In this document: piece after piece, positions 12,052-22,632 of the stretch
Layout of the letters: each line of letters begins with the position of its first letter
Numbering within the stretch: the first letter of the stretch is position 1
Source: Setophaga petechia
Lineage: Eukaryota; Chordata; Aves; Passeriformes; Parulidae
Length of the DNA stretch: 64,000 nt
Reading direction: 5' to 3'
NCBI GenBank assembly: GCA_024362935.1
Contig: JANCRA010000009.1
Location: 31,653,166-31,717,165 of the forward strand
Made by a program: the position numbers and the translations under genes
Notes under the pieces: generated by a model
What the model saw: only the letters and a program-made list of their open reading frames with translations
What the model was told of the DNA's origin: nothing
Database searches by the model: none

Positions 12052-12337
12052 TCACATTAATATTTGAAAGGAAGGCGTCTTAGACAACTTTCTTCTTCTT
12101 GTTTCAAAAAACTCTGCAGCCCTCTCTGCAACCTCTGCATCACGATGGAAGGTGTTTAGTGAGCAGCAACGTTTTCTCCTTGCGAGACATAGTGAAAAAG
12201 CTATATGCTTAGATGTAGGTAACAAGAAACACTTACTGTAGTGCACTGAGAAGCTAGTTGCTACACAACACTGGGATTTTGTAAGCAGCTCTCAAAGTGA
12301 TAGAAAACAGTACTTTCCCACTCTCTTGCCTTTCCCG
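12052..12337. repeat. Monomer type C (representative, 286 bp)
   Basis: Marked by attaatatttgaaagg, cttcttcttgtttc, tgcatcacg and actgtagtg; the last change abolishes the second PstI site. The end has ttttgtaagcagctctc. Starts: 620, 12052, 23776, 32922, 43498, 46927, 50070, 56075, 62366. From 46927 onward the end reads caaattgatag in place of caaagtgatag. Confidence 0.9.
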
Positions 12338-12623
12338 TCACATTAATACTTGACAGGAAGGCGTCTTCGACAACTTTCTTTTTCTGCTTGCAAATTACTC
12401 TGCAGCCCTCTGTGCAACATCTACAACACGATGGAAATTGTTTAGTGAGCAGGAACGTTTTCTCCTTGCGAGACATTGTGAAAAAGCTATTTGCTTAGAT
12501 GTAGGTAACAAGAAACACTTACTGCGGTGCACTGAAAAGCTAATTGCCACACAGCAGTGGGATTGTGTTAGCAGCTTGCACAGTGATAGAAAACAGTACT
12601 TTCTCACTCTCTTTCCTTTCCAT
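12338..12623. repeat. Monomer type D (representative, 286 bp)
   Basis: Marked by cttgacaggaagg, gtcttcgacaac, ctgcttgcaaattac, gagacattgtg and actgcggtg. Two subtypes exist: D1 after C (gcaggaacg, gctatttgc; 906, 12338, 24062, 33208, 47213, 50356, 56361, 62652) and D2 after U or S/U (gcagcaacg, gctttttgc; 8337, 20061, 29207, 39783). The copy at 33208 starts cttgaaaggaagg and has lost one base near 33447. Confidence 0.9.
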
Positions 12624-12909
12624 TCACATTAATACTTGAAAGGAAGGCGTCTTAGACAACTTTCTTTTTCTTGTTGCAAAACACTCTGCAGCCCTCTGTG
12701 CAACTTCTAGAACACGATAGGGGATATTTAGTGAGCAGGAAGGTTTTCTCCTTGTGAGACGTAGTGAAAAAGCTATTTGCTTAGATGTAGGTAACAAGAA
12801 ACACTTACTGCAGTGGACTGACAAGCTAATTGCTACACAGCACTGGGACTGTGTTAGCAGCTTGCACAGTGATAGAAAACAGTACTTTCCCACTCTCTTG
12901 CCTTTCCCT
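12624..12909. repeat. Monomer type E (representative, 286 bp)
   Basis: Marked by gataggggatatttagtg, a gagacgtag variant and ctgggactgtg. Starts: 1192, 4047, 8623, 12624, 20347, 24348, 29493, 33493, 40069, 47499, 50642, 56647, 62938. It always follows D or the Z/D hybrid and always precedes F. The copies at 50642, 56647 and 62938 share gaaaaagatatttgc. Confidence 0.9.
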
Positions 12910-13190
12910 TCACATTAATACTTGAAGGCGTTCTAGACAACTTTCTTTTTCTTGTTGCAAAACACTCTGCAGCCCTCTGTGCAATATCTACAACACGATG
13001 GAATTTGTTTAGTGAGCAGGAAGGTTTTGTCCTTGCGAGACATAGTGAAAATGCTATTTGCTTAGATGTAGGTGACAAGAAACACTTACTGCATTGCACT
13101 GACAAGCTAGGTGCTACACAAGACTGGGATTGTGTAAGCAGCTTCCAAAGTGATAGAAAACAGTACTTTCCCACTCTCTTGCCTTTCCCT
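12910..13190. repeat. Monomer type F (representative, 281 bp)
   Basis: This type has a 5-bp deletion that turns cttgaaaggaaggcg into cttgaaggcg. It also has caatatctac, gaaaatgctatttgc, ggtgacaag, actgcattg and gcttccaaagtg. Starts: 1478, 4333, 8909, 12910, 20633, 24634, 29779, 33779, 40355, 43784, 47785, 50928, 56933, 63224. Subtype F1 (gcgttctag, or gcgtcctag at 1478) occurs in the A-to-H series; F2 (gcgtcttag, or ggtgtcttag at 8909) occurs before G-I. Confidence 0.93.
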
Positions 13191-13476
13191 TCACATTAAT
13201 ACTTGAAAGGAAGGCGTCTTGGACAACTTTCTTTTTCTTGCTTCAAAAAACTCTGCAGCCCTCTGTGCAACTTCTACAACACGATGGAAATTGTTTAGTG
13301 AGCAGGAGCGTTTTCTCCTTGCGAGACATAGTGAAAAACCTTTTTCCTTAGATGTCGGTAACAAGAAACACTTACTGCAGTGCACTGAAAAGCTAATTGC
13401 TACACAGCACTGGGATTGTGTTAGCAGCTTGCACAGTGAGAGAAAACAGTACTTTCTCACTCTCTTGCCTTTCCCT
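13191..13476. repeat. Monomer type G (representative, 286 bp)
   Basis: Marked by cttgcttcaaaaaactc, gaaaaacctttttcc, gatgtcggtaac and cacagtgagag. Starts: 1759, 4614, 9190, 13191, 20914, 24915, 30060, 34060, 40636, 44065, 51209, 57214, 63505, and a G/K hybrid at 48066. It always follows F. It is closely related to K. Confidence 0.9.
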
Positions 13477-13762
13477 TCACATTAATACTTGAAAGGACGC
13501 CGTCTTGGACAACTTTCTTTTTCTTGTTATAAAACACTCTGCAGCCCTCAGTGCAACTTCTAGAACACGATAGGAGATGTTTAGTGAGCAGGAAGGTTTT
13601 CTCCTTGCGAGACATAGTGAAAAAGCTATTTGCTTAGATGTAGGTAACAAGAAATACTTACTGCAGTGCACTGACAAGCTAATTGCTACAGAGCACTGAG
13701 ATTGTGTTAGCAGCTGGCAAAGTGGTAGAAAAGAGTACTTTCCCACTCTCTTGCCTTTCCCT
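13477..13762. repeat. Monomer type H (representative, 286 bp)
   Basis: Marked by gaaaggacgccgtcttgg, cttgttataaaacac, ccctcagtg, aagaaatactt and gcagctggcaaagtggtag, which contains a PvuII site. Starts: 2045, 13477, 25201, 34346, 51495, 57500, 63791 (partial). It follows G and precedes A. P, R, T and the first half of I are close relatives. Confidence 0.9.
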
Positions 13763-14048
13763 TCACATTAATACTTGAAAGGAAGGTGTCTTGGACAACT
13801 TTCTCTTTCTTGTTGCAAAACACACTGCAGCCCTCTGTGCAACTTCTACAACACGATGGAAGTTGTTTAGTGAGCAGCAACGTTTTCTCCTTGAGAGACA
13901 TAGTGAAAAAGCTATTTGCTTAGATGTAGGTAACAAGAAACACTTACTGCAGTGCACTGACAAGCTAATTGCTACACAGCACTGGGATTGTGTTAGCAGC
14001 TTGCACAGTGATAGAAAACAGTACTTTCCCACTCTCTTGCCTTTCCCT

Positions 14049-14334
14049 TCACATTAATACCTGAAAGCACACTTTCTAAGACAACTTTCTTTTTCTTGGT
14101 GCCAAACACACTGCAGACCTCTGTGCAACTTCTACAACACGATGGAAGTTGTTTAGTGAGCAGCAACGTTTTCTCCTTGCGAGACATAGTGAAAAAGCTA
14201 TATGCTTAGATGTAGGTAACAAGAAACACTTACTGCAGTGCACTGAAAAGCTAATTGCTACACAGCACTGGGATTGTGTTAGCAGCTTGCACAGTGATAG
14301 AAAACAGTACTTTCCCACTCTCTTGCCTTTCCCT
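14049..14334. repeat. Monomer type V (representative, 286 bp)
   Basis: Marked by aatacctgaaagcacac at the start, tttctaagacaac and gctatatgc. Starts: 14049, 25773, 35776. It precedes W in copies 2-4 and is missing from copy 1 and from all copies to the right of 43 kb. The 14049 copy has ttggtgccaaac in place of ttgttgcaaaac. Confidence 0.88.
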
Positions 14335-14620
14335 TCACATTAATACTTGAAAGGGAGGCGTCTTGGACAAGTTTCTTTTTCTTGTTACAAAACACACTGC
14401 AGCCCTCTGTGCAACTTCTACAACACGATGGAAGTTGTTTAGTGAGCAGCAACGTTTTCTCCCTGCGACACATAGTGAAAAAGCTTTTTGCTTAGATGTA
14501 GGTAACAAGAAACACTTACTGCAGTGTACTGACAAGCTAATTGCTACACAGCACTGGGATTGTGTTTCAAGCTTGCACAGTGATAGAAAACAGTACTTTC
14601 TCACTCTCTTGCCTTTCCAT
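14335..14620. repeat. Monomer type W (representative, 286 bp)
   Basis: Marked by cttgaaagggaggcg, ggacaagtttc, ttgttacaaaac, tctccctgcgacacatag, cagtgtactg and tttcaagcttgcacag, which contains a HindIII site. Starts: 2903, 14335, 26059, 36062. Its end reads ttccattcaaatt. It is always followed by X. Confidence 0.88.
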
Positions 14621-14906
14621 TCAAATTAATACTTGAAAGGAAGGCTTCTTAGACAACTTTCATTTTCTTTTTGCAAAACACACTGCAGCCCTCTGTGCAA
14701 CTTCTAGAACACGATAGGAGATGTTTAGTGAGCAGGAGCGGTTTCTCCTTGCGAGACATAGTGAAAAAGCTATTTGCTTAGATGTAGGTAACAAGAAACT
14801 CTTACTGCAGTGTACTGAAAAGCTAATTGCTACACAGCACTGGGATTGTGTTAGCAGCTTGCACAGTGATAGAAAACAGTACTTTCTCACTCTCTTGCCT
14901 TTCCCT
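14621..14906. repeat. Monomer type X (representative, 286 bp)
   Basis: Marked by aactttcattttc near position 35, gagcggtttctcc, gaaactcttactg and cagtgtactgaaaag. Starts: 3189, 14621, 26345, 36348. It always lies between W and Y. Confidence 0.88.
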
Positions 14907-15192
14907 TCACATTAATACTTGAAAGGAAGGCTTCTTAGACAACTTTCTTTTTCTTGTTGCAAAACACACTGCAGCCCTCTGTGCAACTTCTACAACACGA
15001 TGGAAGCTGTTTAGTGAGCAGCAACGTTTTTCCCTTGAGAGACATAGTGAAAAAGCTATTTGCTTAGATGTAGGTAACAAGAAACACTTACTGCAGTGCA
15101 CTGACAAGCTAATTGCTACACAGCACTGGGATTGTGTTAGCAGCTTGCACAGGGATAGAAAACAGTACTTTCCCACTCTCTTGCCTTTCCCT
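14907..15192. repeat. Monomer type Y (representative, 286 bp)
   Basis: Marked by gatggaagctgttt and cgtttttcccttgagag; otherwise similar to A. Starts: 3475, 14907, 26631, 36634, and a variant at 6618 with gatggaaactgttt and gctattggc, which is followed by Z without an intervening U and may be a Y/U mosaic. Confidence 0.85.
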
Positions 15193-15478
15193 TCACATTA
15201 ATACTTGAAAGGAAGGCTTCTTAGACAACTTTCTTTTTCTTTTTGCAAAACACACTGCAGCCCTCTGTGCAACTTCTACAACACGATGGAAGTTGTTTAG
15301 TGAGCAGCAACGTTTTCTCCTTGCGAGACATAGTGAAAAAGCTATTGGCTTAGATGTAGGTAACAAGAAACACTTACTGCAGTGCACTGACAAGCTAATT
15401 GCTACACAGCACTGGGATTGTGTTAGCAGCTTGCACAGGGATAGAAAACAGTACTTTCCCACTCTCTTGCCTTTCCCT
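15193..15478. repeat. Monomer type U (representative, 286 bp)
   Basis: Marked by cttttttgc-like text before the first PstI site, ctacaacacgatgg, gcagcaacg and gctattggc. Starts: 15193, 17770, 19775, 26917, 28921, 36920, 39497. When it precedes D it ends gcaaagtgatag and ttcccgtcac; when it precedes Z it ends cacagggatag; before O (17770) it ends like BB. It is closely related to Z, AA and B. Confidence 0.82.
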
Positions 15479-15764
15479 TCACATTAATACTTGAAAGGAA
15501 GGCTTCTTAGACAACTTTCTTTTTCTTTTTGCAAAACACACTGCAGCCCTCTGTGCAACTTCTAGAACACGATGGAAGTTGTTTAGTGAGCAGCAACGCT
15601 TTCTCCTTGCGAGACATAGTGAAAAAGCTATTGGCTTAGATGTAGGTAACAAGAAACACTTACTGCAGTGCACTGACAAGCTAATTGCTACACAGCACTG
15701 GGATTGTGTTAGCAGCTTGCAAAGTGATAGAAAACAGTACTTTCCCACTCTCTTGCCTTTCCCT
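15479..15764. repeat. Monomer type Z (representative, 286 bp)
   Basis: Like U but with ctagaacacgatgg (XbaI site) and caacgctttctcc. Starts: 6904, 15479, 27203, 37206, and the front of the hybrid at 3761. It is followed by BB when intact. Confidence 0.83.
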
Positions 15765-16050
15765 TCACATTAATACTTGAAAGGAAGGCGTCTTAGACAA
15801 CTTTCTTTTTATTGTTACAAAACACTCTGCAGCCCTCAGTGAAACTTCTAGAACACGATAGGAGATGTTTAGTGAGCAGGACGGTTTTCTCCTGGCGAGA
15901 CATAGTGAAAAAGCTTTTTGCTTAGATGTAGGTAACAAGAAACACTTACTGCAGTGCACTGAAAAGCTAATTGCTACACAGCACTGGGATTGTGTTAGCA
16001 GGTTGCACAGTGATAGAAAACAGTACTTTCTCACTCTCTTGCCTTTCCCT
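15765..16050. repeat. Monomer type BB (representative, 286 bp)
   Basis: Marked by tctttttattgttac, cagtgaaacttc, caggacgg and tcctggcgagac. Starts: 7190, 15765, 27489, 37492. It always lies between Z and O. The copy at 37492 has gcgtctaagac where the others have gcgtcttagac. Confidence 0.88.
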
Positions 16051-16339
16051 TCACATTAATACTTGAAAGGAAGGCTTCTTAGACAACTTTCCTTTTCTTG
16101 TTGCTACAAAACACACTGCAGCCCTCTGTGCAACTTCTAGAACACGATAGGAGATGTTTAGTGAGAAGGAACGTTTTCTCCTTGCGAGACATAGTGAAAA
16201 AGATATTTGCTTAGATGTAGGTAACAAGAAACACTTACTGCAGTGCACTGACAACCTAATTGCTACACAGCACTGGGATTGTGTTTCAAGCTTGCACAGT
16301 GATAGAAAACAGTACTTTCTCACTCTCTTGCCTTTCCAT
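16051..16339. repeat. Monomer type O (representative, 289 bp)
   Basis: This type has a 3-bp insertion (ttgttgctacaaaac), plus gagaaggaacg, gatatttgc, gacaacctaattg and tttcaagcttg. Starts: 7476, 16051, 18056, 27775 (288 bp), 37778. It is a sister of M and occupies the same place relative to a following tacgtgaaagg monomer (Q or N). Confidence 0.9.
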
Positions 16340-16625
16340 TCAAATTAATACGTGAAAGGAAGGTTTCTTAGACAACTTTCTTTTTCTTTTTGCAAAACAC
16401 ACTGCAGCCCTCAGTGCAACTTCTAGAACACGATAGGAGATGTTTAGTGAGCAGGAAGGTTTTCTCCTTGCGAGTCATAGTGAAAAAGGTATTTGCTTAG
16501 ATGTAGGTAACAAGAAACACTTACTGCAGTGCACTGACAAGCTAATTGCTACACAGCACTGGGATTGTGTTAGCAGCTTGCACAGTGATAGAAAACAGTA
16601 CTTTCCCACTCTCTTGCCTTTCCCT
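16340..16625. repeat. Monomer type Q (representative, 286 bp)
   Basis: Marked by aatacgtgaaaggaagg, gagtcatag and gaaaaaggtatttgc. Starts: 16340, 18345, 28063, 38067, and the front of the hybrid at 7765. It is a sister of N, which has ctgccaccctcagtg instead. Confidence 0.88.
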
Positions 16626-16911
16626 TCACATTAATACTTGAAAGGACGGCGTCTTGGACAACTTTCTTTTTCTTGGTATAAAACACTCTGCAGCCCTCAG
16701 TGCAACTTCTAGAACACGATAGGAGATGTTTAGTGAGCAGGAAGGTTTTCTCCTTGCGAGACATAGTGAAAAAGCTATTTGCTTAGATGTAGGTAACAAG
16801 AAATACTTACTGCAGTGCACTGACAAGCTAATTGCTACAGAGCACTGAGATTGTGTTAGCAACTGGCAAAGTGGTAGAAAAGAGTACTTTCCCACTCTCT
16901 TGCCTTTCCAT
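16626..16911. repeat. Monomer type R (representative, 286 bp)
   Basis: Marked by gaaaggacggcgtcttgg, cttggtataaaacac and gcaactggcaaagtgg, with ttccattcaaatt at the end. Starts: 16626, 18631, 28349, 38353; the end of the hybrid at 7765 is R. It belongs to the H/P/T group. Confidence 0.87.
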
Positions 16912-17197
16912 TCAAATTAATACTTGAAAGGAAGGTGTCTTGGACAACTTTCTTTTTCTTGTTGCAAAACACACTGCAGCCCTCTGTGCAACTTCTAGAA
17001 CACGATAGGAGATGTTTAGTTAGCAGGAGCGGTTTCTCCTTGCGAGACATAGTGAAAAAGCTATTTGCTTAGATGTAGGTAACAAGAAACACTTACTGCA
17101 GTGCACTGAAAAGCTAATTGCTACACAGCACTGGGATTGTGTTAGCAGCTTGCACAGTGATAGAAAACAGTACTTTCCCACTCTCTTGCCTTTCCCT
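16912..17197. repeat. Monomer type S (representative, 286 bp)
   Basis: Marked by ggtgtcttgg, ctagaacacgatagg, tttagttagcaggagcgg. Starts: 16912, 18917, 38639, and hybrids S/U at 8051 and S/A at 28635. It normally lies between R and T. Confidence 0.87.
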
Positions 17198-17483
17198 TCA
17201 CATGAATACTTGAAAGGACGGCGTCTTGGACAACTTTCTTTTTCTTGTTATAAAACACTCTGCAGCCCTCAGTGCAACTTCTAGAACACGATAGGGGATG
17301 TTTAGTGAGCAGGAAGGTTTTCTCCTTGCGAGACATAGTGAAAAAGCTATTTGCTTAGATGTAGGTAACAAGAAATACTTACTGCAGTGCACTGACAAGC
17401 TAATTGCTACAGAGCACTGAGATTTTGTTAGCTGCTGGCAAAGTGGTAGAAAAGAGTACTTTCCCACTCTCTTGCCTTTCCCT
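17198..17483. repeat. Monomer type T (representative, 286 bp)
   Basis: Marked by tcacatgaatac at the start (in place of tcacattaatac), gaaaggacggcg, ttataaaac and gttagctgctggcaaag. Starts: 17198, 19203, 38925. It is lost from copies 1 and 3 by deletions that begin in S. Confidence 0.88.
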
Positions 17484-17769
17484 TCACATTAATACTTGAA
17501 AGGAAGGTGTCTTGGACAACTTTCTTTTTCTTGTTGCAAAACACACTGCAGCCCTCTGTGCAAATTCTACAACACGATGGAAGTTGTTTAGTGAGCAGCA
17601 ACGTTTTCTCCTTGAGAGACATAGTGAAAAAGCTATTTGCTTAGATGTAGGTAACAAGAAACACTTACTGCAGTGCACTGACAAGCTAATTGCTACACAG
17701 CACTGGGATTGTGTTAGCAGCTTGCACAGGGATAGAAAACAGTACTTTCCCACTCTCTTGCCTTTCCCT

Positions 17770-18055
17770 TCACATTAATACTTGAAAGGAAGGCTTCTTA
17801 GACAACTTTCTTTTTCTTTTTGCAAAACACACTGCAGCCCTCTGTGCAACTTCTACAACACGATGGAAGTTGTTTAGTGAGCAGCAACGTTTTCTCCTTG
17901 CGAGACATAGTGAAAAAGCTATTGGCTTAGATGTAGGTAACAAGAAACACTTACTGCAGTGCACTGACAAGCTAATTGCTACACAGCACTGGGATTGTGT
18001 TAGCAGCTTGCACAGTGATAGAAAACAGTACTTTCTCACTCTCTTGCCTTTCCCT
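17770..18055. repeat. Hybrid monomer U/BB at duplication junction
   Basis: The front is U (gctattggc) but the end has cacagtgatag and tttctcactc, as in BB, which normally precedes O. This is the expected product of unequal exchange between U and BB and explains how O follows U here. Confidence 0.75.
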
Positions 18056-21000
18056 TCACATTAATACTTGAAAGGAAGGCTTCTTAGACAACTTTCCTTT
18101 TCTTGTTGCTACAAAACACACTGCAGCCCTCTGTGCAACTTCTAGAACACGATAGGAGATGTTTAGTGAGAAGGAACGTTTTCTCCTTGCGAGACATAGT
18201 GAAAAAGATATTTGCTTAGATGTAGGTAACAAGAAACACTTACTGCAGTGCACTGACAACCTAATTGCTACACAGCACTGGGATTGTGTTTCAAGCTTGC
18301 ACAGTGATAGAAAACAGTACTTTCTCACTCTCTTGCCTTTCCATTCAAATTAATACGTGAAAGGAAGGTTTCTTAGACAACTTTCTTTTTCTTTTTGCAA
18401 AACACACTGCAGCCCTCTGTGCAACTTCTAGAACACGATAGGAGATGTTTAGTGAGCAGGAAGGTTTTCTCCTTGCGAGTCATAGTGAAAAAGGTATTTG
18501 CTTAGATGTAGGTAACAAGAAACACTTACTGCAGTGCACTGACAAGCTAATTGCTACACAGCACTGGGATTGTGTTAGCAGCTTGCACAGTGATAGAAAA
18601 CAGTACTTTCCCACTCTCTTGCCTTTCCCTTCACATTAATACTTGAAAGGACGGCGTCTTGGACAACTTTCTTTTTCTTGGTATAAAACACTCTGCAGCC
18701 CTCAGTGCAACTTCTAGAACACGATAGGAGATGTTTAGTGAGCAGGAAGGTTTTCTCCTTGCGAGACATAGTGAAAAAGCTATTTGCTTAGATGTAGGTA
18801 ACAAGAAATACTTACTGCAGTGCACTGACAAGCTAATTGCTACACAGCACTGAGATTGTGTTAGCAACTGGCAAAGTGGTAGGAAAGAGTACTTTCCCAC
18901 TCTCTTGCCTTTCCATTCAAATTAATACTTGAAAGGAAGGTGTCTTGGACAACTTTCTTTTTCTTGTTGCAAAACACACTGCAGCCCTCTGTGCAACTTC
19001 TAGAACACGATAGGAGATGTTTAGTTAGCAGGAGCGGTTTCTCCTTGCGAGACATAGTGAAAAAGCTATTTGCTTAGATGTAGGTAACAAGAAACACTTA
19101 CTGCAGTGCACTGACAAGCTAATTGCTACACAGCACTGGGATTGTGTTAGCAGCTTGCACAGTGATAGAAAACAGTACTTTCCCACTCTCTTGCCTTTCC
19201 CTTCACATGAATACTTGAAAGGACGGCGTCTTGGACAACTTTCTTTTTCTTGTTATAAAACACTCTGCAGCCCTCAGTGCAACTTCTAGAACACGATAGG
19301 AGATGTTTAGTGAGCAGGAAGGTTTTCTCCTTGCGAGACATAGTGAAAAAGCTATTTGCTTAGATGTAGGTAACAAGAAATACTTACTGCAGTGCACTGA
19401 CAAGCTAATTGCTACAGAGCACTGAGATTTTGTTAGCTGCTGGCAAAGTGGTAGAAAAGAGTACTTTCCCACTCTCTTGCCTTTCCCTTCACATTAATAC
19501 TTGAAAGGAAGGTGTCTTGGACAACTTTCTTTTTCTTGTTGCAAAACACACTGCAGCCCTCTGTGCAACTTCTACAACACGATGGAAGTTGTTTAGTGAG
19601 CAGCAACGTTTTCTCCTTGAGAGACATAGTGAAAAAGCTATTTGCTTAGATGTAGGTAACAAGAAACACTTACTGCAGTGCACTGACAAGCTAATTGCTA
19701 CACAGCACTGGGATTGTGTTAGCAGCTTGCACAGTGATAGAAAACAGTACTTTCCCACTCTCTTGCCTTTCCCTTCACATTAATACTTGAAAGGAAGGCT
19801 TCTTAGACAACTTTCTTTTTCTTTTTGCAAAACACACTGCAGCCCTCTGTGCAACTTCTACAACACGATGGAAGTTGTTTAGTGAGCAGCAACGTTTTCT
19901 CCTTGCGAGACGTAGTGAAAAAGCTATTGGCTTAGATGTAGGTAACAAGAAACACTTACTGCAGTGCACTGACAAGCTAATTGCTACACAGCACTGGGAT
20001 TGTGTTAGCAGCTTGCAAAGTGATAGAAAACAGTACTTTCCCACTCTCTTGCCTTTCCCGTCACATTAATACTTGACAGGAAGGCGTCTTCGACAACTTT
20101 CTTTTTCTGCTTGCAAATTACTCTGCAGCCCTCTGTGCAACATCTACAACACGATGGAAATTGTTTAGTGAGCAGCAACGTTTTCTCCTTGCGAGACATT
20201 GTGAAAAAGCTTTTTGCTTAGATGTAGGTAACAAGAAACACTTACTGCGGTGCACTGAAAAGCTAATTGCCACACAGCAGTGGGATTGTGTTAGCAGCTT
20301 GCACAGTGATAGAAAACAGTACTTTCTCACTCTCTTTCCTTTCCATTCACATTAATACTTGAAAGGAAGGCGTCTTAGACAACTTTCTTTTTCTTGTTGC
20401 AAAACACTCTGCAGCCCTCTGTGCAACTTCTAGAACACGATAGGGGATATTTAGTGAGCAGGAAGGTTTTCTCCTTGTGAGACGTAGTGAAAAAGCTATT
20501 TGCTTAGATGTAGGTAACAAGAAACACTTACTGCAGTGCACTGACAAGCTAATTGCTACACAGCACTGGGACTGTGTTAGCAGCTTGCACAGTGAGAGAA
20601 AACAGTACTTTCCCACTCTCTTGCCTTTCCCTTCACATTAATACTTGAAGGCGTCTTAGACAACTTTCTTTTTCTTGTTGCAAAACACTCTGCAGCCCTC
20701 TGTGCAATATCTACAACACGATGGAATTTGTTTAGTGAGCAGGAACGTTTTCTCCTTGCGAGACATAGTGAAAATGCTATTTGCTTAGATGTAGGTGACA
20801 AGAAACACTTACTGCATTGCACTGACAAGCTAGGTGCTACACAAGACTGGGATTGTGTAAGCAGCTTCCAAAGTGATAGAAAACAGTACTTTCCCACTCT
20901 CTTGCCTTTCCCTTCACATTAATACTTGAAAGGAAGGCGTCTTAGACAACTTTCTTTTTCTTGCTTCAAAAAACTCTGCAGCCCTCTGTGCAACTTCTAC

Positions 21001-21199
21001 AACACGGTGGAAATTGTTTAGTGAGCAGGAGCGTTTTCTCCTTGCGAGACATAGTGAAAAACCTTTTTCCTTAGATGTCGGTAACAAGAAACACTTACTG
21101 CAGTGCACTGAAAAGCTAATTGCTACACAGCACTGGGATTGTGTTAGCAGCTTGCACAGTGAGAGAAAACAGTACTTTCTCACTCTCTTGCCTTTCCCT

Positions 21200-21485
21200 T
21201 CACATTAATACTTGAAAGGACGGCGTCTTGGACAACTTTCTTTTTCTTGTTATAAAACACTCTGCAGCCCTCTGTGCAACTTCTACAACACGATGGAAGT
21301 TGTTTAGTGAGCAGCAACGTTTTCTCCTTGAGAGACATAGTGAAAAAGCTATTTGCTTAGATGTAGGTAACAAGAAACACTTACTGCAGTGCACTGACAA
21401 GCTAATTGCTACACAGCACTGGGATTGTGTTAGCAGCTTGCACAGGGATAGAAAACAGTACTTTCCCACTCTCTTGCCTTTCCCT
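21200..21485. repeat. Monomer type I (representative, 286 bp)
   Basis: The front matches the H/T group (gaaaggacggcg, ttataaaac) and the back matches A (gcagcaacg, ttgagagac, cacagggatag), so the type itself looks like an old H-A fusion that became fixed in the HOR. Starts: 4900, 9476, 21200, 30346, 40922, 44351. It always lies between G and J. The 44351 copy has gcaggaacg in place of gcagcaacg. Confidence 0.85.
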
Positions 21486-21771
21486 TCACATTAATACTTG
21501 AAAGGAAGGCTTCTTAGACAACTTTCTTTTTCTTTTTGCAAAACACACTGCAGCCCTCTGTACAACTTCTACAACACGATGGAAGTTGTTTAGTGAGCAG
21601 CAACGTTTTCTCCTCGCGAGACATAGTGAAAAAGCTTTTTGCTTAGATGTAGGTAACAAGAAACACTTACTGCAGTGCACTGACAAGCTAATTGCTACAC
21701 AGCTCTGGGATTGTGTTAGCAGCTTGCAAAGTGATAGAAAACAGTACTTTCTCACTCTGTTGCCTTTCCCT
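21486..21771. repeat. Monomer type J (representative, 286 bp)
   Basis: Marked by ctctgtacaac, tcctcgcgagac, gctttttgc, acagctctggg, gcaaagtgatag and cactctgttgcc. Starts: 5186, 9762, 21486, 30632, 41208, 44637, 52353, 58358; the ends of the hybrids at 54071 and 60076 are J. Copies at 52353 and 58358 share ttttggttag. Confidence 0.9.
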
Positions 21772-22057
21772 TCACATTAATACTTGAAAGGACGGCGTCT
21801 TGGACAAGTTTCTTTTTCTTGCTTCAAAAAACGCTGCAACCCTCTGTGCAACTTCTACAACACCATGGAAGTTGTTTAGTGAGCAGGAGCGTTTTCTCCT
21901 TGCGAGACATAGTGAAAAACCTTTTTCCTTAGATGTCCGTAACAAGAAACACTTACTGCAGTGCACTGAAAAGCTAATTGCTACACAGCACTGGGATTGT
22001 GTTAGCAGCTTGCACAGTGATAGAAAACAGTACTTTCTCACTCTCTTGCCTTTCCCT
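21772..22057. repeat. Monomer type K (representative, 286 bp)
   Basis: Marked by ggacggcgtcttggacaag, caaaaaacgctgcaacc (first PstI site lost), caccatgg (NcoI site) and gatgtccgtaac. Starts: 5472, 10048, 21772, 30918, 41494, 44923, 52639, 54357, 58644, 60362. Copy 41494 has gatgtcggtaac as in G. K always follows J or an A/J hybrid. Confidence 0.9.
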
Positions 22058-22343
22058 TCACATTAATACTTGATAGGAAGGCTTCTTAGACACCTTTCTT
22101 TTTCTTGTTGCAAAACACACTGCAGCCCTCTGTGCAACTTCTAGAACACGATAGGAGATGTTTAGTGAGCAGGAGCGTTTTCTCCTTGCGAGACATAGTA
22201 AAAAAGCTATTTGCTTAGATGTAGGTAACAAGAAACACTTACTGCAGTGCACTGAAAAGCTAATTGCTACACAGCACTGGGATTGTGTTAGCAGCTTGCA
22301 CAGTGATAGAAAACAGTACTTTCTCACTCTCTTGCCTTTCCCT
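22058..22343. repeat. Monomer type L (representative, 286 bp)
   Basis: Marked by cttgataggaagg, often gacacctttc, and catagtaaaaaagc. Starts: 5758, 10334, 22058, 31204, 41780, 45209, 48352, 52925, 58930, 60648. From 45209 on it has gacaactttc. It normally lies between K and M; in copy 6 it follows the G/K hybrid. Confidence 0.88.
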
Positions 22344-22632
22344 TCACATTAATACTTGAAAGGAAGGCTTCTTAGACAACTTTCCTTTTCTTGTTGCTAC
22401 AAAACACACTGCAGACCTCTGTGCAACTTCTAGAAAACGATAGGAGATGTTTAGTGAGAAGGAACGTTTTCTCCTTGCGAGACATAGTGAAAAAGATATT
22501 TGCTTAGATGTAAGTAACAAGAAACACTTACTGCAGTGCACTGACAAGCTAATTGCTACACAGCACTGGGATTGTGTTTCAAGCTTGCACAGTGATAGAA
22601 AACAGTACTTTCTCACTCTCTTGCCTTTCCAT
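22344..22632. repeat. Monomer type M (representative, 289 bp)
   Basis: Carries the 3-bp insertion ttgctacaaaac and ctgcagacc, gatatttgc, gatgtaagtaac. Starts: 6044 (288 bp, one A/G position lost near 6195), 10620, 22344, 31490, 42066, 45495, 48638, 53211, 54643, 59216, 60934. Derived steps: acaccctgcag from 42066 on and gagtaggaacg from 45495 on. Confidence 0.9.

Larger units (their letters stand above)
16051..20060. repeat. Tandem duplication of seven monomers (2 x 2,005 bp)
   Basis: O-Q-R-S-T-A-U at 16051-18055 is followed at once by the same seven types at 18056-20060, each 2,005 bp long. The copies are very similar but not identical: for example S has gaaaagc against gacaagc, T has ggggatg against ggagatg, and A has gcaaattc against gcaacttc. 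Copy 4 of the HOR has this block once. Confidence 0.9.

Noticed and set aside
13515..13545. TATA-box-like text (ttataaaac) in H, I, P and T, and gtataaaac in R
   Set aside because: It arises by small changes from the common ttgcaaaac or ttacaaaac in the same position. There is no other promoter element and no gene downstream. Satellite transcription is possible but not shown by the sequence.
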